Positions 1 through 8,463 of a stretch of DNA of 64,000 nucleotides are shown here, piece by piece. Position 1 is the stretch's first letter. Each line of letters opens with the position of its first letter. The position numbers and the translations under genes were made by a program. The notes below the pieces were generated by a model. The model worked only from the letters and a program-made list of their open reading frames with translations, had not been told where the DNA came from and did not search any database. Source of the DNA: Verrucomicrobiota bacterium (lineage in GTDB: Bacteria; Verrucomicrobiota; Verrucomicrobiia; Opitutales; UBA953); the NCBI GenBank assembly GCA_016871415.1, contig VHDL01000002.1, forward strand, positions 1 to 64,000. Direction: 5' to 3'.

Positions 1-1
1 G

Positions 2-244
2 CTGCATCCGCGGGAGGTCTTCCGTCAGGCCCTCCGTCACGCCGCCTGCGCCGCCATCGTCGCCCACAATCACCCGAGCGGCGACCCCTCGCCCAGTCCG
101 GCCGACCGGGCGGTCACTCGGCAGCTGGCCGAGGCGGGCAGGGTGGTGGGCGTCGAACTGCTGGATCACGTGGTGGTGGGCCGTCCGGAGGCCGATCCGG
201 GCGGCAAGGGCTGGTTCAGTTTCGGCGAAGCCGGCTTGATTTAG
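2..244 (+). CDS. radC: RadC family protein, C-terminal fragment
   Basis: This is the last 80 codons of a gene entering from the left edge, reading in frame from base 2 to a TAG stop. The motif [14 protein letters not shown] is the metal-binding JAMM signature (HxHP-x-GD...D) of the RadC/JAB domain. It is followed by the usual 'LLDHVVVG' strand and a C-terminal 'FSFGEAGL'. RadC proteins are JAMM-fold proteins historically linked to DNA repair, but their biochemical role is not settled. The N-terminal helix-hairpin-helix part lies outside the window. Confidence 0.93.
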   Translation: MHPREVFRQALRHAACAAIVAHNHPSGDPSPSPADRAVTRQLAEAGRVVGVELLDHVVVGRPEADPGGKGWFSFGEAGLI

Positions 245-280
245 CGGAACTACCCGCTGACCTTCGGGGTCGTACCCCGC

Positions 281-2614
281 ATGGCCCTCCCTCGCGTCAT
301 CAAGACAGGCCTCTGGCTTCTCTGCGCAGCCTGCGTCCTCGCGGCCGGATGGTCGGGCTACCGTTCCTATCTCAAGAAGCATGGTCCGCCCCGTTCGGGC
401 GAGGCCGTCTACCGGCAGGACTGCCGCTCCTGCCACGGTCCCATGGGTGAGGGCGTCGCCGGCAAGGCGGACGAAGCCCTGTTCGGGGAGAAGTCGGTCG
501 CCGCGCTGGCGCGCTACATCGTCCGCGAGATGCCCGATGACGACCCGGGCTCGCTGAGCGAGGCGGACGCCGCCGCCGTGGCGGCCTACGTCCACGGCAA
601 GTTCTACTCGCCCGAGGCCCGCGCCCGGAACAACCCGCCGCGCATCGAGCTCGCGCACCTCACCGTGCGCCAGTACCGCGAGACGATGGCCGACCTGCTC
701 GGTTCCTTCCGGCCCAGGCAGACCGCCACGGTCGCGGGCGGACTCAAGGCCACCTACCACGACTCCGACGGCATGAACAAGCGCGCCCGCAAGGCACTGG
801 AGCGCACCGACCCTTCGGTCGACTTCGACTACGGCGCGGGGGCTCCGGCGGAGAAGATGAAGAAGGACCAGTTCTCGGTCAGCTGGGAGGGCTCGTTGCT
901 CGTGCGCGACACCGGCGTCTACGCTTTCCGCGTCACCACGCCGAACGGCGCGCGTCTCTATCTCAACAGCCCGGTGAGCGCCAATGAGAACACCCGGGAC
1001 GACTCCGGCGCCCTCGGGCGCGCCGCCACCGTCGACCTCTGGGTCAGTTCGGGCGCCGTGCGCGTCGGCGAGGCCGAGCTGCTGCTGCTCGGAGGACGGC
1101 CGTATCCACTCAAGCTCGACTACTTCAAGTACAAGGACAAGACCGCCGCCGTCCGTCTCGAGTGGCGTCCGCCCGGCGGAGTCTGGACGGTGATTCCGCC
1201 CGAGAGCCTCTCCCCTGAGCCGTCCTCGCGCACCGACATCGTCGCCGCCGATTTTCCGGCCGACGACTCCTCGCTCGGCTACGAGCGCGGCGTGGGCGTC
1301 TCCCGCGAGTGGACGGAGGCCGTCGCGCGCGGCGCCTTCGAGGCCGCCGGCCTGCTCGAGCCCAAGATGCTCGAATACGCCGGCACGGCGCCCGAGGCCA
1401 AGGACAAGGGCGTGAAGCTGGCGGAGTTCTGCCTGCGTCTGGCCGAGCGCGCCTACCGCCGTCCGCTCGAGGAGGCGGAGAGGTCCGAACTCCGCGCGAT
1501 CTTCGCGCCCGGCCTCGCCCCCGAGACCGCGGCCCGGCGCGCCGTCCTGCGCATCCTCTCCTCGCCCCAGTTCCTCTATCCCGACCACCGCGGCGCTTCG
1601 TCCCACGCCGTCGCGGCCAGGCTCGCGCTCGCCCTCTGGGATTCGCTGCCCGACGAGGCCCTGCTCAAGGAGGCCGCGGCCGGCCGCCTGCGTGAGCCCG
1701 CCCAGGTGCGTGCCCAGGCGCGTCGCATGATGCAGGATTCCCGCGCCCGGGCCAAGCTGGCCGACTTCTTCCGGCACTGGCTGCACGTCGAGGAGGACGC
1801 CGACCTCGCCAAGGACGCGCAGGCCTACCCCGGCTTTGACCGCGCGGTCATCGCCGACCTTCTCACTTCGCTGGACCTGACCGTGGAGCGCGTCGTGTGG
1901 TCGGAGAAGTCCGACTACCGCGAGCTCCTGCTCGGCGACACCGTCCTGCTCAACCGCCGCCTCGCCAGATTCTACGGTCAGCCCGAGCCCGCCGGCCGTG
2001 GGTTCGAGCCCGTGCGTCTCGACGCCGATCACCGCGCGGGCGTCCTCACGCACCCCTACGTGCTGGCCACGCTCTCCTATCACAAGTCCTCCTCGCCCAT
2101 CCACCGCGGCGTCTTCGTCACGCGCAACATCCTCGGCCGGATGCTGCGCCCGCCGCCCATGGCGATCGCCTTCATGGACGACAAGTTCGACCCCTCGCTG
2201 ACCATGCGTGAGAAGGTGACCGAGCTCACTTCCAAGCCCGCGTGCATGTCCTGTCACGTGACCATCAACCCCCTCGGCTTCAGCCTCGAGCGCTTCGACG
2301 CCGTCGGGCGCCTGCGCGCCACGGACAACAGCAAGCCCGTCGATCCCGTTTCCGAATATCAGGCCGCCAACGGCACCGTCCTCCGCCTGCAGGGGGCGAG
2401 GGACGTCGCACGGCACGCCGTCGAGAGCCCCGGCGGTCAGGCCGGCTTCGCGCGCAACCTCTTCCACGCCATCGTCCGGCAGCCGCCCGCGGCCTGGTCG
2501 CCCGACGCGGTCGGACGTCTCGCCGAAGGTTTCCGCAGCGGCGGCTACCACGTCCGCGACCTTGCGGTGGAGATCGTCGTGATGGCCGCCCTGCCGCCGC
2601 CCCTTCCGAACTGA
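281..2614 (+). CDS. DUF1587/DUF1592/DUF1588/DUF1585 cytochrome-type protein with PA14-like insert
   Basis: This 777-residue exported protein has an N-terminal membrane anchor or signal (about 8-28) followed by a c-type haem motif CRSCH (C48, C51, H52). A DUF1587-like segment comes next (about 120-140), then a PA14-like beta region (about 195-310, 'VRDTGVYAFRVTTPNGARLYL'). DUF1595-, DUF1592- and DUF1588-like blocks follow, with a second CMSCH motif (C655, C658, H659), and a DUF1585-type C-terminus. The architecture is typical of Planctomycetes and Verrucomicrobia, where these genes pair with a DUF1552 gene, as here (5 bp downstream). The function is not established. A periplasmic redox or polysaccharide role is often assumed from the haem sites and is inference only. 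Confidence 0.9.
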   Translation: MALPRVIKTGLWLLCAACVLAAGWSGYRSYLKKHGPPRSGEAVYRQDCRSCHGPMGEGVAGKADEALFGEKSVAALARYIVREMPDDDPGSLSEADAAAVAAYVHGKFYSPEARARNNPPRIELAHLTVRQYRETMADLLGSFRPRQTATVAGGLKATYHDSDGMNKRARKALERTDPSVDFDYGAGAPAEKMKKDQFSVSWEGSLLVRDTGVYAFRVTTPNGARLYLNSPVSANENTRDDSGALGRAATVDLWVSSGAVRVGEAELLLLGGRPYPLKLDYFKYKDKTAAVRLEWRPPGGVWTVIPPESLSPEPSSRTDIVAADFPADDSSLGYERGVGVSREWTEAVARGAFEAAGLLEPKMLEYAGTAPEAKDKGVKLAEFCLRLAERAYRRPLEEAERSELRAIFAPGLAPETAARRAVLRILSSPQFLYPDHRGASSHAVAARLALALWDSLPDEALLKEAAAGRLREPAQVRAQARRMMQDSRARAKLADFFRHWLHVEEDADLAKDAQAYPGFDRAVIADLLTSLDLTVERVVWSEKSDYRELLLGDTVLLNRRLARFYGQPEPAGRGFEPVRLDADHRAGVLTHPYVLATLSYHKSSSPIHRGVFVTRNILGRMLRPPPMAIAFMDDKFDPSLTMREKVTELTSKPACMSCHVTINPLGFSLERFDAVGRLRATDNSKPVDPVSEYQAANGTVLRLQGARDVARHAVESPGGQAGFARNLFHAIVRQPPAAWSPDAVGRLAEGFRSGGYHVRDLAVEIVVMAALPPPLPN

Positions 2615-2619
2615 CGTCC

Positions 2620-3933
2620 ATGAGCCTCCATCACCGCCGTGACTTCCTCCGCCGCCTGGGCCTTTCGGCCGCCGCGCTCCCCCTGCTCGCCGGGCTGCCC
2701 TCGCTGAACGCCGCGCAGGGCGCCTCCCCCCGCCGTCGCATCATCTTCGTCTTCTCGCCCAACGGCACGATCCCTTCCGAGTTCTGGCCTGAGCCCGTCG
2801 GAGACAAGTTCCGTCTCAAGCGCATCCTGGCCCCGCTCACGCCCTTCCGTGACCGCCTGCTCACCCTGCGCGGCGTCAACAACCGCGTCCGCGGGGACGG
2901 TGACGGCCACATGCGCGGCATGAGCTGCCTGCTCACCGGCATCGAGCTCTTCCCCGGCAACATCCAGGGTGGGGGCGAGACCCCGGCTGGCTGGGCCAGT
3001 GGCCCTTCCATCGACCAGGAGATCCGCCGGTTCCTCCAGTCCGACCCCGCCACCAGGACCCGCCACGGATCGCTCGAGTTCGGCGTCGCCGTGCCCAACC
3101 GGGCCGATCCCTGGACCCGCTGGAGCTACGCCGGCCCGAACCAGCCCATGACGCCGGTCACCAGCCCCTACGCGATGTTCGAGAAGCTCTACGGGCAGAC
3201 CAAGGACCGCGAGAGCCTCGTGTCCGTGCTCGACGGGCTGCGGTCGGACCTGGCCAGGATCTCCGCCCGCGTCGACGCCAAGGACCGCGAGGCCTTGGAC
3301 CGTCACGCCACCGCGCTGCGTGAGATGGAGAAGGAGCTGCAGCAGCAGGCGGCCAGCGGTGACGTGGCCGCGCCTCCCGCCCCGCAGGCGGGCGTGCCGC
3401 TGGAGAACGACAACATCCCGGAGATCACGCGCATGCAGACCGAGCTCCTCATCAGCGCCTTCCAGAACGACCTGGCCCGCGTGGCCACCTTCCAGTTCAC
3501 CCATTCCGTCGGTCAGGCGCGCATGCGCTGGGCGGGGGTGGAGGAGACGCACCACGCCCTTTCGCACGATCCCGACCTGAACGCCGGCTCGCAGGAGAAG
3601 CTCATCAAGATCAACGTCTGGTTCGCGGAGCAGCTCGCCCATCTCGCGAAGCGCCTGCAGGACACGCCGGAGCCGGGAGGGCGGGGCAGCATGCTCGACC
3701 ACACCACCGTCGTCTGGACGAATGAGCTCGGGAAGGGCAACAGCCACACCCATGAGGACATCCCCTGGCTGCTGCTCGGCGGCGGCCTCGGCTTCAGGAC
3801 CGGCCGCGCCCTCGCCTTCGACAAGCAGCCTCACAACCGTCTGCTGCTTTCGCTCGCTCACGCCTTCGGACACCGCATCCCCAAGTTCGGCAACCCGAGC
3901 CTCTGCGAAGGCGGACCGCTCGACCTGGGTTGA
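2620..3933 (+). CDS. DUF1552 domain protein, Tat-exported
   Basis: The protein has 437 residues. The start ATG was chosen because it lies 5 bp after the upstream stop and gives a twin-arginine signal peptide (HHRRDFLRRLGLSAA followed by a hydrophobic stretch ending near AQGA). The body matches the DUF1552 family: 'IIFVFSPNGTIPSEFWP' near the start, 'MRGMSCLLTG', a central coiled segment (about 200-250), and a C-terminal 'TTVVWTNELGKGNSHTHEDI' block like that of DUF1501/sulfatase-fold proteins. Tat export suggests folding or cofactor loading before export. It is almost certainly co-transcribed with the preceding haem protein. No enzymatic function is known for the family. Confidence 0.9.
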   Translation: MSLHHRRDFLRRLGLSAAALPLLAGLPSLNAAQGASPRRRIIFVFSPNGTIPSEFWPEPVGDKFRLKRILAPLTPFRDRLLTLRGVNNRVRGDGDGHMRGMSCLLTGIELFPGNIQGGGETPAGWASGPSIDQEIRRFLQSDPATRTRHGSLEFGVAVPNRADPWTRWSYAGPNQPMTPVTSPYAMFEKLYGQTKDRESLVSVLDGLRSDLARISARVDAKDREALDRHATALREMEKELQQQAASGDVAAPPAPQAGVPLENDNIPEITRMQTELLISAFQNDLARVATFQFTHSVGQARMRWAGVEETHHALSHDPDLNAGSQEKLIKINVWFAEQLAHLAKRLQDTPEPGGRGSMLDHTTVVWTNELGKGNSHTHEDIPWLLLGGGLGFRTGRALAFDKQPHNRLLLSLAHAFGHRIPKFGNPSLCEGGPLDLG

Positions 3934-4315
3934 GGGCAGGCGGAGGCGGTGGGCGGTCAGGCCAAGGCATGGACGCAAGGCGGCGTCCAGGGTCAGTCAG
4001 GTCGTGACGCGATCCCGACCCTCCCTGTCATCTGTCATCTGCCCTCTGTCATCTCTCAAAAAAGATTCCCCCGCCTGTGCCGGTTCCGATGGAGCTCCAG
4101 TTTTCCTGGAGTTAAGGTGGGCGGCGCGTTGCCACGGCTCGGACGAGGCCGGTCGGGTCGCGCCTCCCGTTGATTATGATCGTAGGAGACGGATGCTGCC
4201 GCGGGTGTCGAACACTGCAGGGGAATTTTAAGATGAGCATGAAGGCCACCTTTGGCAAGCGTCGCCGGCGTTTCGGGTAAATTCAAGGACGTGTCACATT
4301 ATCGCCAAGCCGTGA
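3934..4315. other. Intergenic stretch with short tandem repeats and a possible micro-ORF
   Basis: No convincing gene is visible in these 380 bp. CTGTCAT occurs at 4025, 4032 and 4046 inside a CT-rich run, followed by an A6 tract (4058-4063). At 4233-4280 an ATG opens a 15-residue basic peptide (MSMKATFGKRRRRFG) with a purine-rich AGGGGAA about 8 bases upstream. It could be a leader peptide or the remains of a longer gene. No clear hairpin terminator follows the DUF1552 gene. Confidence 0.4.
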
Positions 4316-5643
4316 CCCGCCCCTTCCCCGCCCCTCGGCGTCCTGCTGCGCACCGCCTGTGCCGCCGACGTCCATGAGCCCGTCCCCTCCGGCGTGCCGG
4401 AGCATTACGTCGGGCGAAAGGCTTCGCGGCCTTCCGGCCTCTGGCTCCTGCCCGGCGCCCTGCTCGCGCTCTGCGGCCATTCTATCATGGAGCAGAAGAT
4501 GTGCCGCCGCGTGATCGAGGCGTGCCACGCCACGGCGCGGCGCGACTTCGGCGTTTCCTGCCGGCAGTATGGCTGGAGCGGCGAGCAGGCCGGCGGCTTC
4601 CTGCGACGTATGAAGAACAACGTCATCCGCTTCCGGCCGACGTTCGCCACGACCTGCCAAGGCATGAACGACTTCCGGCACGTGCCCTGGCAGCCCGACC
4701 TCGGCGAGGCCTACCGATTCAACCTTACCCAGATTGTCCGCGCCTTTCGTGAGTCCGGCGTACGGACAATCCTCGGCTCCCCGGACACCATCCACTCCGT
4801 GCCGCCGTGGGTGAAGACCGCGCGCGGTACCCGGGAGGAGCCCAACCTCTCCCCGCCGCGCTTCCGCGACATCGCCATCGAGGTCGCCGACGACGAGGAC
4901 GCGGGCTTCGCCGCAGGTGGCTCCCGCGCGTAACCCACGGCCACCGCATGTGCGCCCTGCACGGCAACGCCTTCAAAATCGAGGGCGCCGACCGGGTGCA
5001 TCCTGGCTGGGCCGGGCACGTAATCATGGCGACCGCCTTCCTGGACGTCATGGGGTTGGACGGCGACCTCGGCACCATCGAGGCTGAGTTCACGCCCGAC
5101 GGGATGAACGTGACCCCCCGTGACGGCCAGCGCGCCCTCCGTGTGCGCGACGGCCAGGTGCTGCCCGCAGGTCTGATCCGGGTCATCCATGACCGCATCC
5201 CTTTCACGGTCGAGCCGGGCGACGTGCGGAGCGATTCCGCCATGGCGGCCGGCGCCGCGCTCACCGACTTCCACGGACGCTTCAATCGCCTCACCCTGCG
5301 CGTCACCGGACTGAAGGGGTCCGTCGGACGCGTGACCTGAGGCGGCAAGTCCAAGGATTTCACCGCCTCCGCGCTCGCCTCCGGCATCAATCTCACCGCC
5401 GAGTTTCCGGAAAATCCGACCACCCCCACGTTCGCCGCCGTCAGGAAGGCCGTCGGTGAGAAGCAGGCCTACGAGATCAAGCAGATCAAGACCCTCTTCC
5501 GATCCAAGGAGGCCAAGGCCGACATGGAGAAAGTCGTCGCGGAGAGCCAGGTGGAGTTCCTGCGCCTTGAGGCCGCGCTCAAGGCCGCCGGTGCGGCGAC
5601 CGTCGAAAGCGAGCTCCTGATCGAGGATCCGGCGGAACGCTGA
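4316..5643 (+). pseudogene. SGNH/GDSL hydrolase, degraded
   Basis: The open frame from 4316 to about 4933 encodes the tail of a signal peptide, then an SGNH fold. Block I reads ALCGHSIMEQ where GDSIxE is expected, so the aspartate has become histidine. The 'YGWSGEQAGGFLRRM' and 'ATTCQGMNDFR' blocks (II and III) follow. Near 4915-4940 the homology moves to another frame (GHRMCALHGNAFKIEGADRVHPGWAGH, broken here by the shift), which carries the catalytic DxxHP-like block. That frame stops at TGA 5338-5340. In-frame homology resumes with 'KDFTASALASGINLTAEFP' and runs to TGA 5643. The N-terminus also seems frameshifted near 4330. With a lost motif residue, frameshifts and a nonsense codon, this is a pseudogene unless the assembly is faulty. 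Confidence 0.82.
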
Positions 5644-5656
5644 CCCGCAAAGAGAC

Positions 5657-5678
5657 GGGCCGCGCTTGCGCGCGGCCC
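5657..5678. terminator. Hairpin between the SGNH pseudogene and recA
   Basis: GGGCCGCGC and GCGCGGCCC form a perfect 9-bp stem around a TTGC loop. It lies 25 bp past the recA stop on the minus strand and 13 bp past the pseudogene stop on the plus strand. Minus-strand sequence after the stem is GTCTCTTTGC, a weak U-tract. A bidirectional terminator for convergent genes is the simplest reading. Confidence 0.65.
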
Positions 5679-5703
5679 GGGCTAGGAAGCCAACAACGAA
5701 AAC

Positions 5704-6786
5704 TTATTCCGCGGCGACGTTCTCGCCAGCGCCCGCGCCGAGCGTCATGCCGCCGACCACCTGGACCTTCTCGAGGATCGTCCTCTGCAGCTCCTCGAGG
5801 ACCTTCGGGTTCTTGATGAGGTACTCCTTGGCGGCCTCGCGACCCTGGCCGATGAGCTGGCCGTTGTGGGCGATCCAGGCGCCCTTCTTCTCGAGAATCT
5901 TGTGTTCGATGCCGAGGTCGAGGACCGAGCCCGTGCGGGAGATGCCCTCGTTGTACATGATGTCGAACTCGCACTCCGTGAAGGGCGGGGCGACCTTGTT
6001 CTTCACTACCTTCACCTTGGTGCGGTTGCCGATGACCTTGCCGGTCGGCTCCTTGATCTGGCCGATGCGGCGGATGTCGATGCGCACCGAGGAGAAGAAC
6101 TTGAGCGCGCGGCCGCCGGGGGTGGTCTCGGGGTTGCCGAACATCACGCCGATCTTCTCGCGGATCTGATTGGTGAAGATCACCACGCAGTTCGTCCGGC
6201 TGATCGCGGCGGTGAGGCGGCGCATCGCCTGGCTCATCATGCGGGCCTGGACGCCGACCGTGGAGTCGCCCATCTGACCGTCGAGCTCCTGCTTGGAGAC
6301 CAGGGCCGCGACGGAGTCGACCACGATGACGTCCACCGCGCCGGAGCGGATGAGCGTCTCGGCGATGTTGAGGGCGTCTTCGCCGGATTCAGGCTGGGAG
6401 ACCAGGAGGTTGTCGAGGTCGACCCCGACCACCTTGGCGTAGCGGGGGTCCAGGGCGTGCTCGACGTCGATGAAGACGGCGTTGCCGCCCTGCCGCTGGA
6501 TTTCGGCGATGATGGAGAGACAGAGGGTCGTCTTGCCCGAGGATTCCGGACCGTAGATCTCGACGATGCGGCCGCGGGGGAGGCCGCCGACCCCGAGGGC
6601 GAGGTCGATCGCCACCGAGCCGGTGGACACGGTCGAGACCTGCATCTTGGTGGCGTCGCCCATGCGCATGAGCGTGCCGTCGCCGTACTGCTTGTTGATG
6701 GCGGAGAGGGCGAGATCGAGCGTCTTGCGTTCGGCGGCCTGGGCGGAGGCCTTTTCTTTGGCGGCGGTTTCGGGCTTGGCGGACAT
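5704..6786 (-). CDS. recA: RecA recombinase
   Basis: This 360-residue protein is the ATP-dependent strand-exchange protein of homologous recombination and the co-protease that triggers LexA cleavage. Walker [10 protein letters not shown] is at residues 79-87. Walker B-like [10 protein letters not shown], the L1 region ([19 protein letters not shown]), the L2 region ([20 protein letters not shown]) and the '[14 protein letters not shown]' block are all present and standard. The N-terminus has a 20-residue Ala/Lys-rich extension before '[17 protein letters not shown]'. The gene stands alone, transcribed from its own promoter region (see the operator at 6845-6856), with a hairpin after the stop. 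Confidence 0.98.
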   Translation of the reverse strand: MSAKPETAAKEKASAQAAERKTLDLALSAINKQYGDGTLMRMGDATKMQVSTVSTGSVAIDLALGVGGLPRGRIVEIYGPESSGKTTLCLSIIAEIQRQGGNAVFIDVEHALDPRYAKVVGVDLDNLLVSQPESGEDALNIAETLIRSGAVDVIVVDSVAALVSKQELDGQMGDSTVGVQARMMSQAMRRLTAAISRTNCVVIFTNQIREKIGVMFGNPETTPGGRALKFFSSVRIDIRRIGQIKEPTGKVIGNRTKVKVVKNKVAPPFTECEFDIMYNEGISRTGSVLDLGIEHKILEKKGAWIAHNGQLIGQGREAAKEYLIKNPKVLEELQRTILEKVQVVGGMTLGAGAGENVAAE

Positions 6787-6844
6787 GGGCGTGGGTTGTT
6801 GGTGACCTCAAAGTGACGGAACCCGCCGCGGTGGCAAGCAAATT

Positions 6845-6856
6845 GAACAAATGTTC
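6845..6856 (-). promoter_or_regulatory. Candidate LexA (SOS) box upstream of recA
   Basis: GAACAAATGTTC is a near-perfect palindrome of the form GAAC-N4-GTTC, 58 bp upstream of the recA ATG. On the minus strand it sits between TTGAAG (6864-6869) and TCAATT (6841-6846), spaced 17 bp, which could serve as -35 and -10 elements. The pattern is that of Gram-positive (DinR-type) LexA boxes. As I recall it, the motif reported for Verrucomicrobia is TGTTC-N4-GAACA, so the half-site order differs here. LexA binding is inferred from the position and symmetry. Confidence 0.6.
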
Positions 6857-6888
6857 ACTACTTCTTCAACCCTATGTTTCGCTGAGGG

Positions 6889-7854
6889 TTAGAAACTAAA
6901 AAGATCCGCCAGCCAGTCCCAGATGTCGGGCTCACGGGCGGGTCGGCCCCGGGTCTTGGGAGCTACCTTGAGGCTGGCCTGCTTAGCCGCTTCCGCCTCG
7001 GCCAGGGCCGCCAGACTGGCGAAGCCGACGTCCATCAGCTCGCCGGCGAGCTGGTCGCGGATGCGTTGTTCGGGCTTGGCGCCGGCGGGGCTGTCGCAGC
7101 CGAGGACGATCGCGATCACCCTTCGCCCGTCGCGGACGGCCGTCGTGGCGATGGAGGCGTTGGAGGCGGACGTGTAGCCGGTCTTGAGGCCGTCGCATCC
7201 GCGGTAATCGGTGAGCAGATGGTTGTGGTTCGTCAGCTGGATGGAGCGGCCGCCGGGGCGGAAGAGCATGAAGGAACGCGTGGAGGCGTATTTCAGGGCC
7301 GCGGGCTTCTTCACCAGTTCCACGCAGAGCCGGGCGAGGTCGCGCGCGGTGCTGCGGTCGTGGGGGCCAGCCCCTTCGGTGAGCCCGTTGGGCGAGGCGA
7401 AGCGCGTCGCGGCCATGCCGAGGCGGGAGGCCCGTTCGTTCATCCGGGCGACGAAGGCCGCGGTGGAGCTGGCGCGGTCGACCGCCAGCGCGACCGCCGC
7501 GTCATTGGCCGACTGCAGCATCAGCGCGTGCAGCAGCTCGTCGACGGTGAAGGACTCGCCTTCGGCCAGCCAGACTTGGGAGCCGCCCGTGCGCGCCGCC
7601 TCCCGGGTGGCCTTGACCTTGCGGTCGGAGCGGATGGCGCCCGATTCGATGTCCTCGAGGACCAGCAGGAGCGTCATCAGCTTGGTCACGCTCGCCGGGC
7701 GGCCCGGGTAGTCGGCCGAGTCCTCGGCGAGGACCCGGCCCGTCGCCGCGTCCACGCAGATCACACCGTCATACCGCATGCCCGCCCGGGAGTAGGTCGC
7801 CGCCTGCGCGCAGACGGTGAGGGCGGCCAGGAGCAGGAGCGTAGTCAGACGCAC
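6889..7854 (-). CDS. D-alanyl-D-alanine carboxypeptidase (peptidase S11, PBP5-like)
   Basis: This 321-residue exported enzyme would trim D-Ala from peptidoglycan stem peptides. The GTG start at 7854 was chosen because it opens directly onto a signal peptide (VRLTTLLLLAALTVCAQA). Further upstream the frame runs into the divergent sixA gene and has no homology. The active-site motifs are S55-VTK (SxxK), SAN in 'LMLQSANDAAVAL', and KTG in 'DGLKTGYTSASN'. It lacks the C-terminal amphipathic anchor of E. coli PBP5 and ends with a charged tail and 'DIWDWLADLFSF'. A small inverted repeat AACCCT/AGGGTT (6868-6890) just after the stop could attenuate read-through into recA. Confidence 0.92.
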   Translation of the reverse strand: MRLTTLLLLAALTVCAQAATYSRAGMRYDGVICVDAATGRVLAEDSADYPGRPASVTKLMTLLLVLEDIESGAIRSDRKVKATREAARTGGSQVWLAEGESFTVDELLHALMLQSANDAAVALAVDRASSTAAFVARMNERASRLGMAATRFASPNGLTEGAGPHDRSTARDLARLCVELVKKPAALKYASTRSFMLFRPGGRSIQLTNHNHLLTDYRGCDGLKTGYTSASNASIATTAVRDGRRVIAIVLGCDSPAGAKPEQRIRDQLAGELMDVGFASLAALAEAEAAKQASLKVAPKTRGRPAREPDIWDWLADLFSF

Positions 7855-7930
7855 GCAGCATTCGTCATCGCCGCCCGTCCGGTCGCAAGTCGTATTTGTG
7901 TCGCACGGCTCCGCGGTCATGATGCGACGC

Positions 7931-8416
7931 ATGCTGGTGTTCCTGATGCGACATGCCGAAGCGGAGCCGGGCGAGCCCGATGCGGCGCGCCCGCTGACGG
8001 TGAAGGGTCGGCGGCAGGCGAGGCGCGCGGGCCGGGGCCCCTTCGCCGTCGCCGCGGCCGTCGCGCCCCTGGTTGAGCACAGCGGGCTCGTGCGCTCCGT
8101 CCAGACCGCCGAGCTGGCCATGCGCGCTGCGAGCGTGGCTCCGCGACGTCTGCGGCTCCTTGCCGGTCTCGCGCCCGAGGACGATCCTGCCGTCACCGCC
8201 CGCCTCCTCGCCACCGCCCGGCGACCGAGACTGATTGTCGGTCACAACCCCCATCTCGCCTCCCTTCTCGCCTTGCTCCTCGGCGCGCGTTCCGGCGAGG
8301 TCGTGCGCTTCCGCAAGGGGGCCGTGGCCGCCCTTGAGCGCATCGCGTCCCCTTCGCGCGGCGCGCCGCATGGACGTTGGCGGCTGCGGTGGTTCGTGCC
8401 GCCGGTCCTGGTATGA
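7931..8416 (+). CDS. sixA: SixA-like phosphohistidine phosphatase
   Basis: This 161-residue member of the histidine phosphatase superfamily has the N-terminal catalytic RHA motif (MLVFLMRHAEAEPGE, His8) and the second histidine in 'LIVGHNPHLASLL'. SixA proteins dephosphorylate phosphohistidine on phosphorelay or PTS proteins; in E. coli the PTS protein NPr is a target. ATGs at 7919 and 7922 are also in frame, but 7931 gives the usual SixA N-terminus directly before the first beta strand. The gene is divergent from the carboxypeptidase. An HPr gene lies 12 kb away, which is suggestive only. Confidence 0.85.
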   Translation: MLVFLMRHAEAEPGEPDAARPLTVKGRRQARRAGRGPFAVAAAVAPLVEHSGLVRSVQTAELAMRAASVAPRRLRLLAGLAPEDDPAVTARLLATARRPRLIVGHNPHLASLLALLLGARSGEVVRFRKGAVAALERIASPSRGAPHGRWRLRWFVPPVLV

Positions 8417-8463
8417 CCCGGCCCGCACTTGACTGTCCTCCGGCCTAGCCCGACCCTCCGCCC

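Noticed and set aside
2545-3978. Long antisense frame opposite the DUF1552 gene
   Set aside because: It has the low-complexity Arg/Gly/Val composition typical of high-GC shadow frames and covers an intact gene with a Tat signal.
7865-8428. Minus-strand frame covering sixA
   Set aside because: SixA on the plus strand has both catalytic histidine motifs; the antisense frame has none.
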